A DNA stretch of 16,158 bases from positions 1 through 16,158 of the forward strand of contig CAJAYZ010000132.1 in NCBI GenBank assembly GCA_903949225.1, given 5' to 3'. Positions within the stretch are counted from its first letter, which is position 1. Every line of letters starts with the position of its first letter. Positions 6,995 to 13,719 of the stretch are shown piece after piece. Under the pieces are notes generated by a model that saw only the letters and a list, made by a program, of their open reading frames with translations, ran no database searches and was not told where the DNA came from. Origin of the DNA: an uncultured Planctomycetaceae bacterium. GTDB lineage: Bacteria; Planctomycetota; Planctomycetia; Pirellulales; UBA1268. The position numbers and the translations under genes were made by a program.

Positions 6995-7882
6995 TTAGCC
7001 GCCGAAGGCACTGTAGCGTCGCGTGCCGCGCCACCAGGCGACCCGGCAGGCGACGATCATCACCCCCACCCAGGCCGCTTCCACGAGGAGCGACCGCACG
7101 AGCTCCGCCCCCTGCACCTTTCCCAGCCACACCGCCGCCGGGAAGTAGGCGGTGTATTCGAAGGGGAGGAAGCGGACGACATCCGCCACGCTAACGCCGG
7201 CGACGCCGGTGGGGATGCCGCTGAGCATGTCGAGGGGAAACATGTGGCCGGAGAGCATGTACTGCACGAGCATGTAGGCAAACACGATGCTCGACACCTC
7301 CAGAAACCAGAAGCCGAGCATCCCCAGCGTCGCCTCCATGAAGAATCCGAGGAGGAAGGAGAGCACCAGCGAGAGCAAGAAGGCCCCAAGCGTCGTCCAG
7401 TCGGGGATCGGCGGAAAGTATTCGCGGCAGAAGAGGAACACGCCGGCGAAGGGGAGGGTCGCTACGGCGTAGTAGACAAGCTTGTGGGCAATCCGCGCGG
7501 CGAGGAGGTAGCCGACGTAGTCGACCGGCTGGACGAGGTATTTCTTGATCGACCCGTCGCGGATGCTGCGCGCGATGCCGCTGGCCAGGCCCGGCATGCT
7601 GGAGAAGGCACGCGAGACCATCGTGAGGAGGTAGTAGGCGACGATGTCGTTGCGGGAGTAGCCGGCAATCGATCCCGTGCTCGTTGCGCCGAACACGGCC
7701 GTCCAGAGGAAGACCTGCGTGACGATCGGGAGGAATCGCATGAGCGTGCCGAGGACGAAGTCGCCCCGGTAGACGAGGCGCTCCTCGAGGCAGATGACGA
7801 GCATCGTCCACCAGACACGCAGGCCCTGAAGGCGGCGGGCGAGGAAGCCCGACGGGGCGGAGTGGCTTGCGGCGGATGTCAT
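6995..7882 (-). CDS. ABC-2 family exporter permease 1 (DUF990 type)
   Basis: This 295-aa membrane protein is similar in layout to the next permease. It has an N-terminal cytoplasmic stretch and a first helix region, then the conserved IRDGSIKKYLVQPVDYVGYLLAAR segment (107-130, split here only for naming), a large hydrophobic block (about 165-215), VRFLPFEYTAYFPAAVWLG (236-254), and the typical RRYSAFGG C-terminus. These are marks of the ABC2_membrane_6 (PF06182) family. The ATG at 7882 overlaps the ATPase stop as ATGA, which fixes the start. The frame continues upstream only as antisense-free shadow of the ATPase gene. It probably forms a heterodimer with permease 2, driven by the ATPase. The direction is likely export, as usual for ABC-2 systems lacking a binding protein. 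The cargo cannot be told. Confidence 0.8.
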   Translation of the reverse strand: MTSAASHSAPSGFLARRLQGLRVWWTMLVICLEERLVYRGDFVLGTLMRFLPIVTQVFLWTAVFGATSTGSIAGYSRNDIVAYYLLTMVSRAFSSMPGLASGIARSIRDGSIKKYLVQPVDYVGYLLAARIAHKLVYYAVATLPFAGVFLFCREYFPPIPDWTTLGAFLLSLVLSFLLGFFMEATLGMLGFWFLEVSSIVFAYMLVQYMLSGHMFPLDMLSGIPTGVAGVSVADVVRFLPFEYTAYFPAAVWLGKVQGAELVRSLLVEAAWVGVMIVACRVAWWRGTRRYSAFGG

Positions 7883-8940
7883 CGCGGGGCCCCCGTCGCG
7901 CCGTCGGTGCCGGCGGTGCTCCCCGACCGGAACATCTCGGCGACGATCTCCTCGAGTGGCACGTCCTCCACCGACACGTCGCGGACCCCCTGTCCGCGGA
8001 GGATTCCGGGGAGGACATCGGCGATCCGCGTCCGGTCGATCCGTAGGATCACCTGCGGCCCGCGGATTTCGCAGGGAAAGCCGAGGCGGTCGATGGCGGC
8101 CCGGTCGGGGGGAGCATCGAGGTCGAGGGTGACGATCTTGTGGGAAGTGAAGCGGTCGACGATCTGCTCGAGCGACCCGTCGTAGAGGATGCTCCCTTCG
8201 GTGACGACGACGAGCCGCTTGCACAGCGCCGCTACGTCCTTCATGTAGTGGGTGGTGAGGATCACCGTCATCTGCCGCTCGGCCTGGACGTGGGCGAGAA
8301 AGCGGTGGAGGGCATGCTGGGCGACGACATCGAGGCCGATCGTCGGCTCGTCGAGGAACAGCACCTCCGGCTCGTGGAGTAGGGCGGCGACGAGTTCGAG
8401 CTTCATTCGCTCACCGAGCGAGAGATCGCGGACCGGCCGGAGGAGGAGCTTGCGGACGTCGAGGAGATCGACGAGCTCGTCGCGCGTCCGCTCGAACCGC
8501 GGCGTGTCGATCCGGTAGATCTCCTTGTGGAGCCGGAAGCTCTCGGCAGCGGGGAGATCCCACCACAGCTGATTGCGCTGCCCCATGACCAGCGCGAAGC
8601 GGCGGCGGAAGTCGTCGGTCCGCTCCCAGGGAACGCTGCCGAGGACGGTGGCCGAGCCGCGGGTCGGCGTGATGATCCCGGAGAGGAGCTTGAGGAAGGT
8701 CGTCTTGCCGGCGCCGTTGGGGCCGAGCATGGCGACGAACTCCCCCTTCTCCACCCGGAGATCGACTCCCCGGAGGGCTTCGACAACCCGGCTTTTCCGG
8801 TTGAAGAGCCCCGTGACGCTCGCCATCAGCCCTTCGGGTTTGTCGAAGACCCGGTACTCCTTGGCGAGCCCCCGGACCTCGATCACGGGCTCACCCGCCG
8901 CGTTCGGGGCGTCTGTCCGGGGCTGACTGGAGTTGTGCAT
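7879..8940 (-). CDS. ABC exporter ATP-binding protein
   Basis: This 353-aa ATPase has a complete ABC domain: Walker A GPNGAGKTT (73-81), Q-loop Gln121 in VMGQRNQLWWD, a signature-like LSLGER (173-178), Walker B VLFLDEP (193-199), D-loop region GLD (202-204) and H-loop His231 in TTHYMKD. About 100 residues after the domain carry a C-terminal extension, as in NatA-like and DUF990-partnered ATPases. It powers the two permeases that follow, with an ATGA overlap to the first. The ATG at 8940 has no Shine-Dalgarno (CCCGCC precedes it), but a TATACT box sits so close that the transcript may start at the ATG itself. GTG at codon 19 is the alternative start. Its upstream region is shared with ispF on the other strand. 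Confidence 0.9.
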   Translation of the reverse strand: MHNSSQPRTDAPNAAGEPVIEVRGLAKEYRVFDKPEGLMASVTGLFNRKSRVVEALRGVDLRVEKGEFVAMLGPNGAGKTTFLKLLSGIITPTRGSATVLGSVPWERTDDFRRRFALVMGQRNQLWWDLPAAESFRLHKEIYRIDTPRFERTRDELVDLLDVRKLLLRPVRDLSLGERMKLELVAALLHEPEVLFLDEPTIGLDVVAQHALHRFLAHVQAERQMTVILTTHYMKDVAALCKRLVVVTEGSILYDGSLEQIVDRFTSHKIVTLDLDAPPDRAAIDRLGFPCEIRGPQVILRIDRTRIADVLPGILRGQGVRDVSVEDVPLEEIVAEMFRSGSTAGTDGATGAPR

Positions 8941-8985
8941 GGCGGGAGTATAGGGGAAAAAGACCGATCACCCGGAGGGCCCCCC
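8941..8985. promoter_or_regulatory. Divergent start region between ABC operon and ispF
   Basis: Only 45 bp separate two divergent start codons. On the minus strand TATACT (8952-8947, five of six matches to TATAAT) ends six bases before the ATPase ATG, which would give a leaderless message; no good -35 is seen. For ispF, GGAGG (8974-8978) lies seven bases before the ATG at 8986. A TATAGG (8949-8954) overlapping the other box could serve as a -10, with a poorly spaced CTGACT (8923-8928) upstream. The ispF promoter may therefore lie inside the ATPase gene. The calls rest on motif match only. Confidence 0.35.
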
Positions 8986-9462
8986 ATGATCCGCGTTGGC
9001 CTCGGCCACGACACGCACCGCCTCGGGCCGGGCACGGCGCTCGTGCTCGGCGGGATCGCGATCCCACACGACCGGATGGCCCTCGGCCACAGCGATGCCG
9101 ACGTCCTCCTCCATGCCATCACCGACGCAATCCTCGGGGCGGCGGCGCTCGGCGATATCGGCGAGCTCTTCCCCGACACCGATCCGGCGAATCGGGGGCG
9201 GGATTCGGCCGAGATGCTCCACGTCGCCGCCGACCGGGTGGCCGAAGCGGGGTGGCGGATTGTGAATCTGGATTGCGTGATCTTCGCCCAGCGCCCCAAA
9301 ATCCTCCCGCACCGCGCCGCGATCCGCAGCCGCGTCGCCGTGATCTTGGGGATCGACGTCGATCGGGTGTGGCTCAAGGCGAAGACGGGCGAGAAGGTCG
9401 GGCCGATCGGCGAGGAGCTCGCCATCGGCGCGGAGTGTGTGGTGTTGATCGAGCGCGACTGA
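8986..9462 (+). CDS. ispF: 2-C-methyl-D-erythritol 2,4-cyclodiphosphate synthase
   Basis: IspF converts CDP-ME 2-phosphate to ME-cyclodiphosphate with release of CMP, the fifth step of the MEP isoprenoid pathway, in the cytoplasm as a homotrimer. The 158-aa length is standard. The zinc site is visible as GHDTHRLG (Asp9, His11) and HSDADVLLHA (His43). The substrate-binding segments GDIGELFPDTDP (56-67), FAQRPKILPH (100-109) and KAKTGEKVGPIGE (131-143, family Thr-x-Glu-Lys region) are all present. The ATG at 8986 gives MIRVGLGHDTH, the usual IspF beginning, with GGAGG seven bases upstream. The frame is open further 5', but that part is antisense to the ATPase gene. A stem-loop follows the stop, then cysS, an arrangement compatible with either one transcript or two. 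Confidence 0.97.
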   Translation: MIRVGLGHDTHRLGPGTALVLGGIAIPHDRMALGHSDADVLLHAITDAILGAAALGDIGELFPDTDPANRGRDSAEMLHVAADRVAEAGWRIVNLDCVIFAQRPKILPHRAAIRSRVAVILGIDVDRVWLKAKTGEKVGPIGEELAIGAECVVLIERD

Positions 9463-9465
9463 ACT

Positions 9466-9487
9466 GCCCGGCCGAACGTGGCCGGGC
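9466..9487 (+). terminator. Stem-loop after ispF
   Basis: GCCCGGCC (9466-9473) and GGCCGGGC (9480-9487) form a perfect 8-bp GC stem around GAACGT, starting four bases after the ispF stop. No U-tract follows, so it may be a weak or factor-dependent terminator, or an RNA-stabilising hairpin between ispF and cysS. Confidence 0.5.
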
Positions 9488-9499
9488 GAGTCGAAGACC

Positions 9500-9520
9500 A
9501 GCAAGCGAACAGCAAGCGAA
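9500..9520 (+). repeat. Tandem 10/11-nt repeat before the cysS ribosome binding site
   Basis: AGCAAGCGAA occurs twice (9500-9509 and 9511-9520), separated by one C. The second copy runs into GG to make AAGGA (9519-9523), the Shine-Dalgarno six bases before the cysS ATG. It is probably a small slippage duplication; no function is implied. Confidence 0.7.
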
Positions 9521-9529
9521 GGACTGTCC

Positions 9530-11098
9530 ATGGCGACGACCGAGGCGACGAAGGCCCTGCCGAAGATTGAGGTTTACAGCACGCTCTCGCGGAAGAAGCA
9601 GGCGCTCGAGACGGTGCGCCCAGGCGAGGTGGGGATGTATCTCTGCGGGCCGACGGTCTACAAGCCGAGTCACATCGGCCACATGGTCGGCCCGGTGATC
9701 TTCGACACCGTCAAGCGCTACCTTGTCTACTCCGGCTGGAAGGTGACGTGGGTCGTGAACGTCACCGACGTCGACGACAAGATCATCGTCGAGAGCGCCG
9801 CCCGCGGCACGACGATGCAAAAGCTCGCCGAGGAGATGACCCGCGACTACCTCGACAATCTCGCCGCCCTCGGCGTGACGACGATCGACCAGATGCCGAA
9901 GGCGACCGAGCACATCGGCACGATCATCACGTTCATCGAGGGGCTGATCGCCAAGGGCTGTGCCTATGCCTCCGACGGCGACGTCTACTTCGACGTCACC
10001 CGCGACGCCGATTACGGCAAGCTCACCAACCGCTCGGTCGACGCCATGCAGGGGGAGGGAGGCTCGACCGCGGAACGGAAGCGCTCGTCGGCCGACTTCG
10101 CCCTCTGGAAGAAGGCCAAGCCGGGGGAGCCCTCCTGGGAGAGCCCCTGGGGGCCGGGGCGGCCCGGCTGGCACATCGAGTGCTCGGCGATGTCGCGGGC
10201 AATCCTCGGTGAGCACTTCGATATCCATGGCGGCGGCCTCGACCTCATCTTCCCCCACCACGAAAACGAGATCGCCCAGAGCGAATCGCTCCACGACAAG
10301 CCGATGGCCACCTACTGGATGCACAACGGCCTCATGCAGGCTTCCGGCGCCGCCGGCAAGGGGGGGGGGCGACCGCGCGGGAGCGAAGGGGGCGAGGATG
10401 TGGCGAGCCAGACGGCCACGAAGATCAGCAAGTCGACCGGCGCCGAGCCGTTCAAGAATCTCCTTGCCCGTCACCGTGCCGAGGCGATCCGCTTCCTCCT
10501 TCTCTCCACCCACTACCGCAGCCCGATCGCCTTCGGTGAGGAGCCGCTCGGCGAGAGCGCCCGCGCCATGGAAGCCTTCGAGCGCCTCTTCCAGCGCTTC
10601 GAGCGGCTCACCGGAACCTCGTTCTACTCCCTCGAGCCCCGCGACCGGCTCGCCGGCGACGCGGCGGTGGCGGCCGCCGGGCCGGACGTGTCGGCCCTGA
10701 GGCAAAAGTTTCTCGAAGCGATGGACGACGACTTCAACACGGCGATCGCGATGGCGACGCTCTTTGATTTCGTCCGCGTCGCCAACAAGTTCATCGACAC
10801 GCAGGGGATGGAGAAGCACTCCACCCCGGCCGATCAGGCGAGCCTGCGGGCGATGATGGAGGTGTTTCGTGAGTTGACGGGAGTGCTCGGTCTGTTCCTC
10901 GTCGAGCCGAAGGCGAAGGCGTCGGGCGCGGACGACGATCTCGTCGGCAAGCTCATGGAACTCGTCATTGAGGTCCGTGCCAACGCCCGCAAGGCGAAGG
11001 ATTTCGCCACGGCGGATCTCGTTCGCACGAAGCTGACCGCCGCCGGCGTCGTCCTCGAGGACCGCCCCGACGGCACCGGCTGGTCGAGGAAGTCGTGA
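9530..11098 (+). CDS. cysS: Cysteinyl-tRNA synthetase
   Basis: This class I aminoacyl-tRNA synthetase charges tRNA-Cys in the cytoplasm. The 522 aa carry LCGPTVYKPSHIGHM (38-52: zinc Cys39 and HIGH signature 48-51), NVTDVDDKI (77-85), GWHIECSAMS (213-222, zinc Cys218), HGGGLDLIFPHHENEIAQSE (233-252, zinc His243 and Glu247) and a KMSKS loop reading KISKS (298-302). An extra 23-25 residues, rich in Gly (GAAGKGGGRPRGSEGGED, 273-290), sit between the HNG motif and KISKS, where E. coli-type enzymes have about six. Length is therefore above the usual 460-480 aa. A run of ten Gs (10360-10369) encodes part of the insertion. The ATG at 9530 has AAGGA six bases upstream. The stop overlaps the sugar-kinase start (GTGA). 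Lysine-dependent activation should be intact, since both KISKS lysines are kept. Confidence 0.96.
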   Translation: MATTEATKALPKIEVYSTLSRKKQALETVRPGEVGMYLCGPTVYKPSHIGHMVGPVIFDTVKRYLVYSGWKVTWVVNVTDVDDKIIVESAARGTTMQKLAEEMTRDYLDNLAALGVTTIDQMPKATEHIGTIITFIEGLIAKGCAYASDGDVYFDVTRDADYGKLTNRSVDAMQGEGGSTAERKRSSADFALWKKAKPGEPSWESPWGPGRPGWHIECSAMSRAILGEHFDIHGGGLDLIFPHHENEIAQSESLHDKPMATYWMHNGLMQASGAAGKGGGRPRGSEGGEDVASQTATKISKSTGAEPFKNLLARHRAEAIRFLLLSTHYRSPIAFGEEPLGESARAMEAFERLFQRFERLTGTSFYSLEPRDRLAGDAAVAAAGPDVSALRQKFLEAMDDDFNTAIAMATLFDFVRVANKFIDTQGMEKHSTPADQASLRAMMEVFRELTGVLGLFLVEPKAKASGADDDLVGKLMELVIEVRANARKAKDFATADLVRTKLTAAGVVLEDRPDGTGWSRKS

Positions 11099-12021
11099 GC
11101 ACCCCTTCCGCGCTACTCCAGATCGATTCCCAAGCGGATAACCAGATCGTCGGCCTGGGGGAGATCCTCTGGGACGTGTTCCCCGATGGGGCGCGGTTCG
11201 GCGGAGCCCCGGCTAACTTCGCCTGCAGTGCCTCAGGGCTTGCCGCCGGCACCGCACGCGTGTCGATGGCTGGCGCGGTCGGCCGCGATGATCTCGGCCG
11301 GAAGGCCCTCGGCGAGTTCACGGCCCGCGGCGTCGACGTGGCGGCGGTGGCGGTCCTCCCGAAGCCCACCGGCCGGGTCGATGTGACAGTCGATGCGGCA
11401 GGCCATGCCTCATACGTCTTCGCGCCCGACTGTGCCTGGGACAACGTCCCCTGGAGCGACAGTCTCGAGCGGCTTGCCGCCGAAACGTCTGCCGTCTGCT
11501 TCGGCACGCTCTCTTCGCGCGGGGCGACGGCGCTTGCCACGATCCGCCGCTTCCTTGCCGCCGTCCCCTCCCCTGCCCTACGGATCCTCGACATCAACCT
11601 CCGCCCGCCGTTCTGGTCGCCGGACATTGTCCGCGACTCGCTCCCGCTTGCGAACGTCGTGAAGTGCAACGACGACGAATTGCCCGTGGTGGCGAAAATC
11701 CTCGGGCTCAACGGCAGCCCGGAGGCGATCCTCCGCCAGCTCGTTGATCGCCACGCCCTCCGCCTGGCCGCGCTCACGCGGGGGGCAAAAGGCTCACTTC
11801 TGGTGACCGCCGATGGTGCTGTGAGTGATCTGCCTGGCATGCCGGTGGAGGTCATCGACACCGTCGGCGCCGGCGACGCCTTCACCGCCTCGGTGACTCT
11901 CGGACTTCTCGCCAGCTGGCCACTGTCAAAGCTCCATGCCCATGCCGAACGTGTGGCGGCCTATGTCTGCACGCAGCGTGGCGGCACGCCGCCGATCCCC
12001 GCCGATCTCCGGATCGGGTGA
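11095..12021 (+). CDS. PfkB-family carbohydrate kinase (fructokinase-like)
   Basis: This 308-aa ribokinase/PfkB-family kinase phosphorylates a sugar or related alcohol with ATP in the cytoplasm. Seen are the N-terminal GLGEILWDVFP (20-30), the GGAPANFAC substrate-binding stretch (36-44), DINLRPPFW (166-174), VKCNDDEL (189-196) and PfkB signature 2, DTVGAGDAFTASV (255-267), with catalytic Asp261 and the GAGD anion hole. The GEILWD and GGAPANFA forms are typical of fructokinase-like members, but substrate specificity cannot be assigned. The start is GTG at 11095, overlapping the cysS stop as GTGA; no other start fits as well. It probably shares the cysS transcript. Some distance downstream come mannose-type glycan genes, but a gap of about 470 bp argues against a common operon. 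Confidence 0.88.
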   Translation: MSTPSALLQIDSQADNQIVGLGEILWDVFPDGARFGGAPANFACSASGLAAGTARVSMAGAVGRDDLGRKALGEFTARGVDVAAVAVLPKPTGRVDVTVDAAGHASYVFAPDCAWDNVPWSDSLERLAAETSAVCFGTLSSRGATALATIRRFLAAVPSPALRILDINLRPPFWSPDIVRDSLPLANVVKCNDDELPVVAKILGLNGSPEAILRQLVDRHALRLAALTRGAKGSLLVTADGAVSDLPGMPVEVIDTVGAGDAFTASVTLGLLASWPLSKLHAHAERVAAYVCTQRGGTPPIPADLRIG

Positions 12022-12221
12022 GGGCGCGTGAGCGGCCTGCGGCTGACTCCTCTGCCGAAGTCCAGCGATTTCTCGGTCGGTCTGTCGCCTGAATCGGGCT
12101 CGCTGCGGCTGATGCGAGCGCGGGCGAGGAAACGCCACCGGACGCGCGCCGGTTGATCCCGACATGACGGTGAAGGCCGGCGGAGATCGAGCGGGCGTGG
12201 TGTCGAGCCGGCCTCGGTTCC

Positions 12222-12250
12222 TTGTTTGTCGGTGTCGCGGGGCGTATGAT
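12222..12250 (+). promoter_or_regulatory. Candidate sigma-70-like promoter for the glycan operon
   Basis: TTGTTT (12222-12227) and TATGAT (12245-12250, five of six to the -10 consensus) are separated by exactly 17 bp, in a locally less GC-rich stretch. Transcription from here would leave a leader of about 230 nt before the ATG at 12490. The match may be chance; planctomycete promoters are not well defined. Confidence 0.35.
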
Positions 12251-12470
12251 CGCCACCAGTTCTTCGTATGGGGGATGCAGCGAGCGGTATTCCGGATCAA
12301 AGACCCGGAGGCCCTCGGACTGTGATCCGGTGGATCGTTCGACGATCCATTGGTGCGTCGCGACGCGTGTGTCGTGATTGATGTGTGCCGGCCACTCTGG
12401 ACGGCATGTCCGGCATTCGGTGGCTGTGGCTCCCTGGCCTTCTGGCCTTTTGGGGGCCTGCGGTGCAGCC

Positions 12471-12487
12471 ATCACCCTGGAGGTGAT
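12471..12487 (+). promoter_or_regulatory. Hairpin covering the Shine-Dalgarno of the GT4 gene
   Basis: GGAGGTGATC (12479-12488) is an unusually complete match to the 16S anti-Shine-Dalgarno, six bases (from GGAGG) before the ATG at 12490. ATCACC (12471-12476) pairs perfectly with GGTGAT (12482-12487) around a five-base loop, so part of the site can be masked. This fixes the start of the gene and may tune translation; the regulatory role is inference. Confidence 0.45.
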
Positions 12488-12489
12488 CG

Positions 12490-13719
12490 ATGGTAGCCCC
12501 CGTGCGCCCGCTTTTTGTCTCCACCTATCCCCCCGAGGCGTGCGGGCTGGCGACCTTCACCAAGGACACCGCCGATGCGGTCGATCTGGCTGCCGGGCAG
12601 GCCGTTTCGTCGGTCGCGGCGATCGAGCGGATTGCCGCCATCCCCACCAGCGATCCGCGGGTGACCCACGTCATCGACAACCGTCGCCCCGATGCCTATG
12701 CCTTCGCCGCCGAGGTGGCCAACGACGGCCCCTGCGATGTCGTCAATCTCCAGCACGAGTTCGGGCTCTATCCAGGCGATTGGGGCTGCCGGATCCTCGA
12801 CTTCGCGGCGGCCTGCACGAAGCCGATCGTCACCCCCTACCACCCCCTCCTTCCGCAGCCCGACGCGGCGCCGCGGCGGATCGTCCGCGAGCTCGCGGCG
12901 CGGAGCCGGCGCGTCGTCGTGATGACGCGGATCGCGGCCCGGTTGCTCGAGGAGCATTACGGCGTCGATCCCGATTCCGTGCGGATCATTCCCCACGGTG
13001 TCCCTCCGGTGCCGTTCGGCCGCGACGAATCCCTGAAAGAATCGCTCGGGCTCGCCGGTCGCCGCCTGATCTGCACCTTCGGGCTCATCAACCGTGGCAA
13101 GGGGCTCGAGCACATGATCCGTGGCCTTCCGGCGCTGGTGGCCGCCTGCCCGGAGGTGCTCTATCTGATCGTCGGAGCGACCCATCCCCAGGTGAAGCTC
13201 CAGGAGGGAGAGGTCTACCGCGAAGGACTCGCCGAACTGGCCCGGTCGCTCGGCGTCGGCGAGCACGTGCGATTCGTGAATCGCTACCTGAGCCTCCCGG
13301 AGTTGCTCGCCCACCTCCAGGCCTGCGACGTCTTCGTCACGCCGTACCCCGGCAAGGATCAGATCGCCAGCGGCACGATGGCCTACGCGATGGCCGTCGT
13401 CGGCGCCGTCATCAGCACGCCGTACCTCTATGCCTGCGAGATGCTGGCGGAGGGGCGCGGGATCCTCGTCCCCTTCTCCGACAGCGACAGCCTCGCCCGC
13501 GCGGCCATTCTCCTCCTCACGGACGACAGGCTGCGGATGAAGACCCAGCGGAAGGCCTATCGCTACGTCCGGCCGATGTTCTGGCCGAACGTCGGCCGCA
13601 GCTACCACGACCTCTTCAGCCGAGTCGCCGCCGACGTTTCCCGGCCGACCCCGCGCGGCGTTCGATCGGAGTCGTCGGCTCCCAAGCTCGTCGCCGCCCT
13701 CCAGGGGGAAGCCCAATGA
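12490..13719 (+). CDS. GT4-family glycosyltransferase
   Basis: This 409-aa cytoplasmic glycosyltransferase has the GT-B fold, family GT4. The N-terminal domain starts LFVSTYPPEACGLATFT (8-24) and has VVNLQHEFGLYPGDWG (84-99). The linker region holds RIIPHGVPP (165-173), and the nucleotide-sugar domain has TFGLINRGKGLEHMI (196-210) and QIASGTMAYAMAVVGAVISTPYLYACEML (291-319), whose late Glu317 corresponds to the E-x7-E region of retaining GT4 enzymes. Donor and acceptor cannot be read; GDP-mannose is the best guess because the operon ends with a GH130 enzyme. ATG at 12490 is supported by a very strong GGAGGTGATC ribosome binding site. The C-terminal 30 residues look unstructured. It overlaps the next gene by ATGA, so the three gene products are probably made together. 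Confidence 0.85.
   Translation: MVAPVRPLFVSTYPPEACGLATFTKDTADAVDLAAGQAVSSVAAIERIAAIPTSDPRVTHVIDNRRPDAYAFAAEVANDGPCDVVNLQHEFGLYPGDWGCRILDFAAACTKPIVTPYHPLLPQPDAAPRRIVRELAARSRRVVVMTRIAARLLEEHYGVDPDSVRIIPHGVPPVPFGRDESLKESLGLAGRRLICTFGLINRGKGLEHMIRGLPALVAACPEVLYLIVGATHPQVKLQEGEVYREGLAELARSLGVGEHVRFVNRYLSLPELLAHLQACDVFVTPYPGKDQIASGTMAYAMAVVGAVISTPYLYACEMLAEGRGILVPFSDSDSLARAAILLLTDDRLRMKTQRKAYRYVRPMFWPNVGRSYHDLFSRVAADVSRPTPRGVRSESSAPKLVAALQGEAQ

Larger units (their letters stand above)
12022..12489. other. Intergenic region before the glycan operon
   Basis: No recognisable gene is seen in these 468 bp. Minus-strand frames of about 124-197 codons cover it, but their products are Arg/His/Ala-rich, resemble no family known to me, and one runs into the kinase gene. 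The region holds a short direct repeat CTGCGGCTGA (12037-12046 and 12103-12112), a possible promoter (12222-12250), a small hairpin GGATCGT/ACGATCC (12332-12348) and a Shine-Dalgarno hairpin at the right end. A 5' leader of about 230 nt is possible. Confidence 0.5.

Noticed and set aside
12037..12112. Direct repeat CTGCGGCTGA, 66 bp apart
   Set aside because: Only ten bases, two copies and GC-rich; no array, flanking symmetry or element boundary is visible.
12332..12348. GGATC-GTTCGAC-GATCC, resembling a tRNA T-arm
   Set aside because: The loop bases are out of register for the T-loop consensus and no acceptor, D-arm or anticodon stem can be built around it.
11882..12475. Minus-strand frame of 197 codons in the gap before the glycan operon
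   Set aside because: Overlaps the kinase gene by about 140 bp, shows no recognised family, and has an Arg/His/Ala-rich composition without a good ribosome binding site.
12378..13715. N-terminal extension giving an 816-codon fusion with the toroid gene
   Set aside because: The extension is Arg/Pro-rich shadow of the GT4 gene in another frame; the ATGA overlap and GGGGGAAG site mark the true start at 13716.
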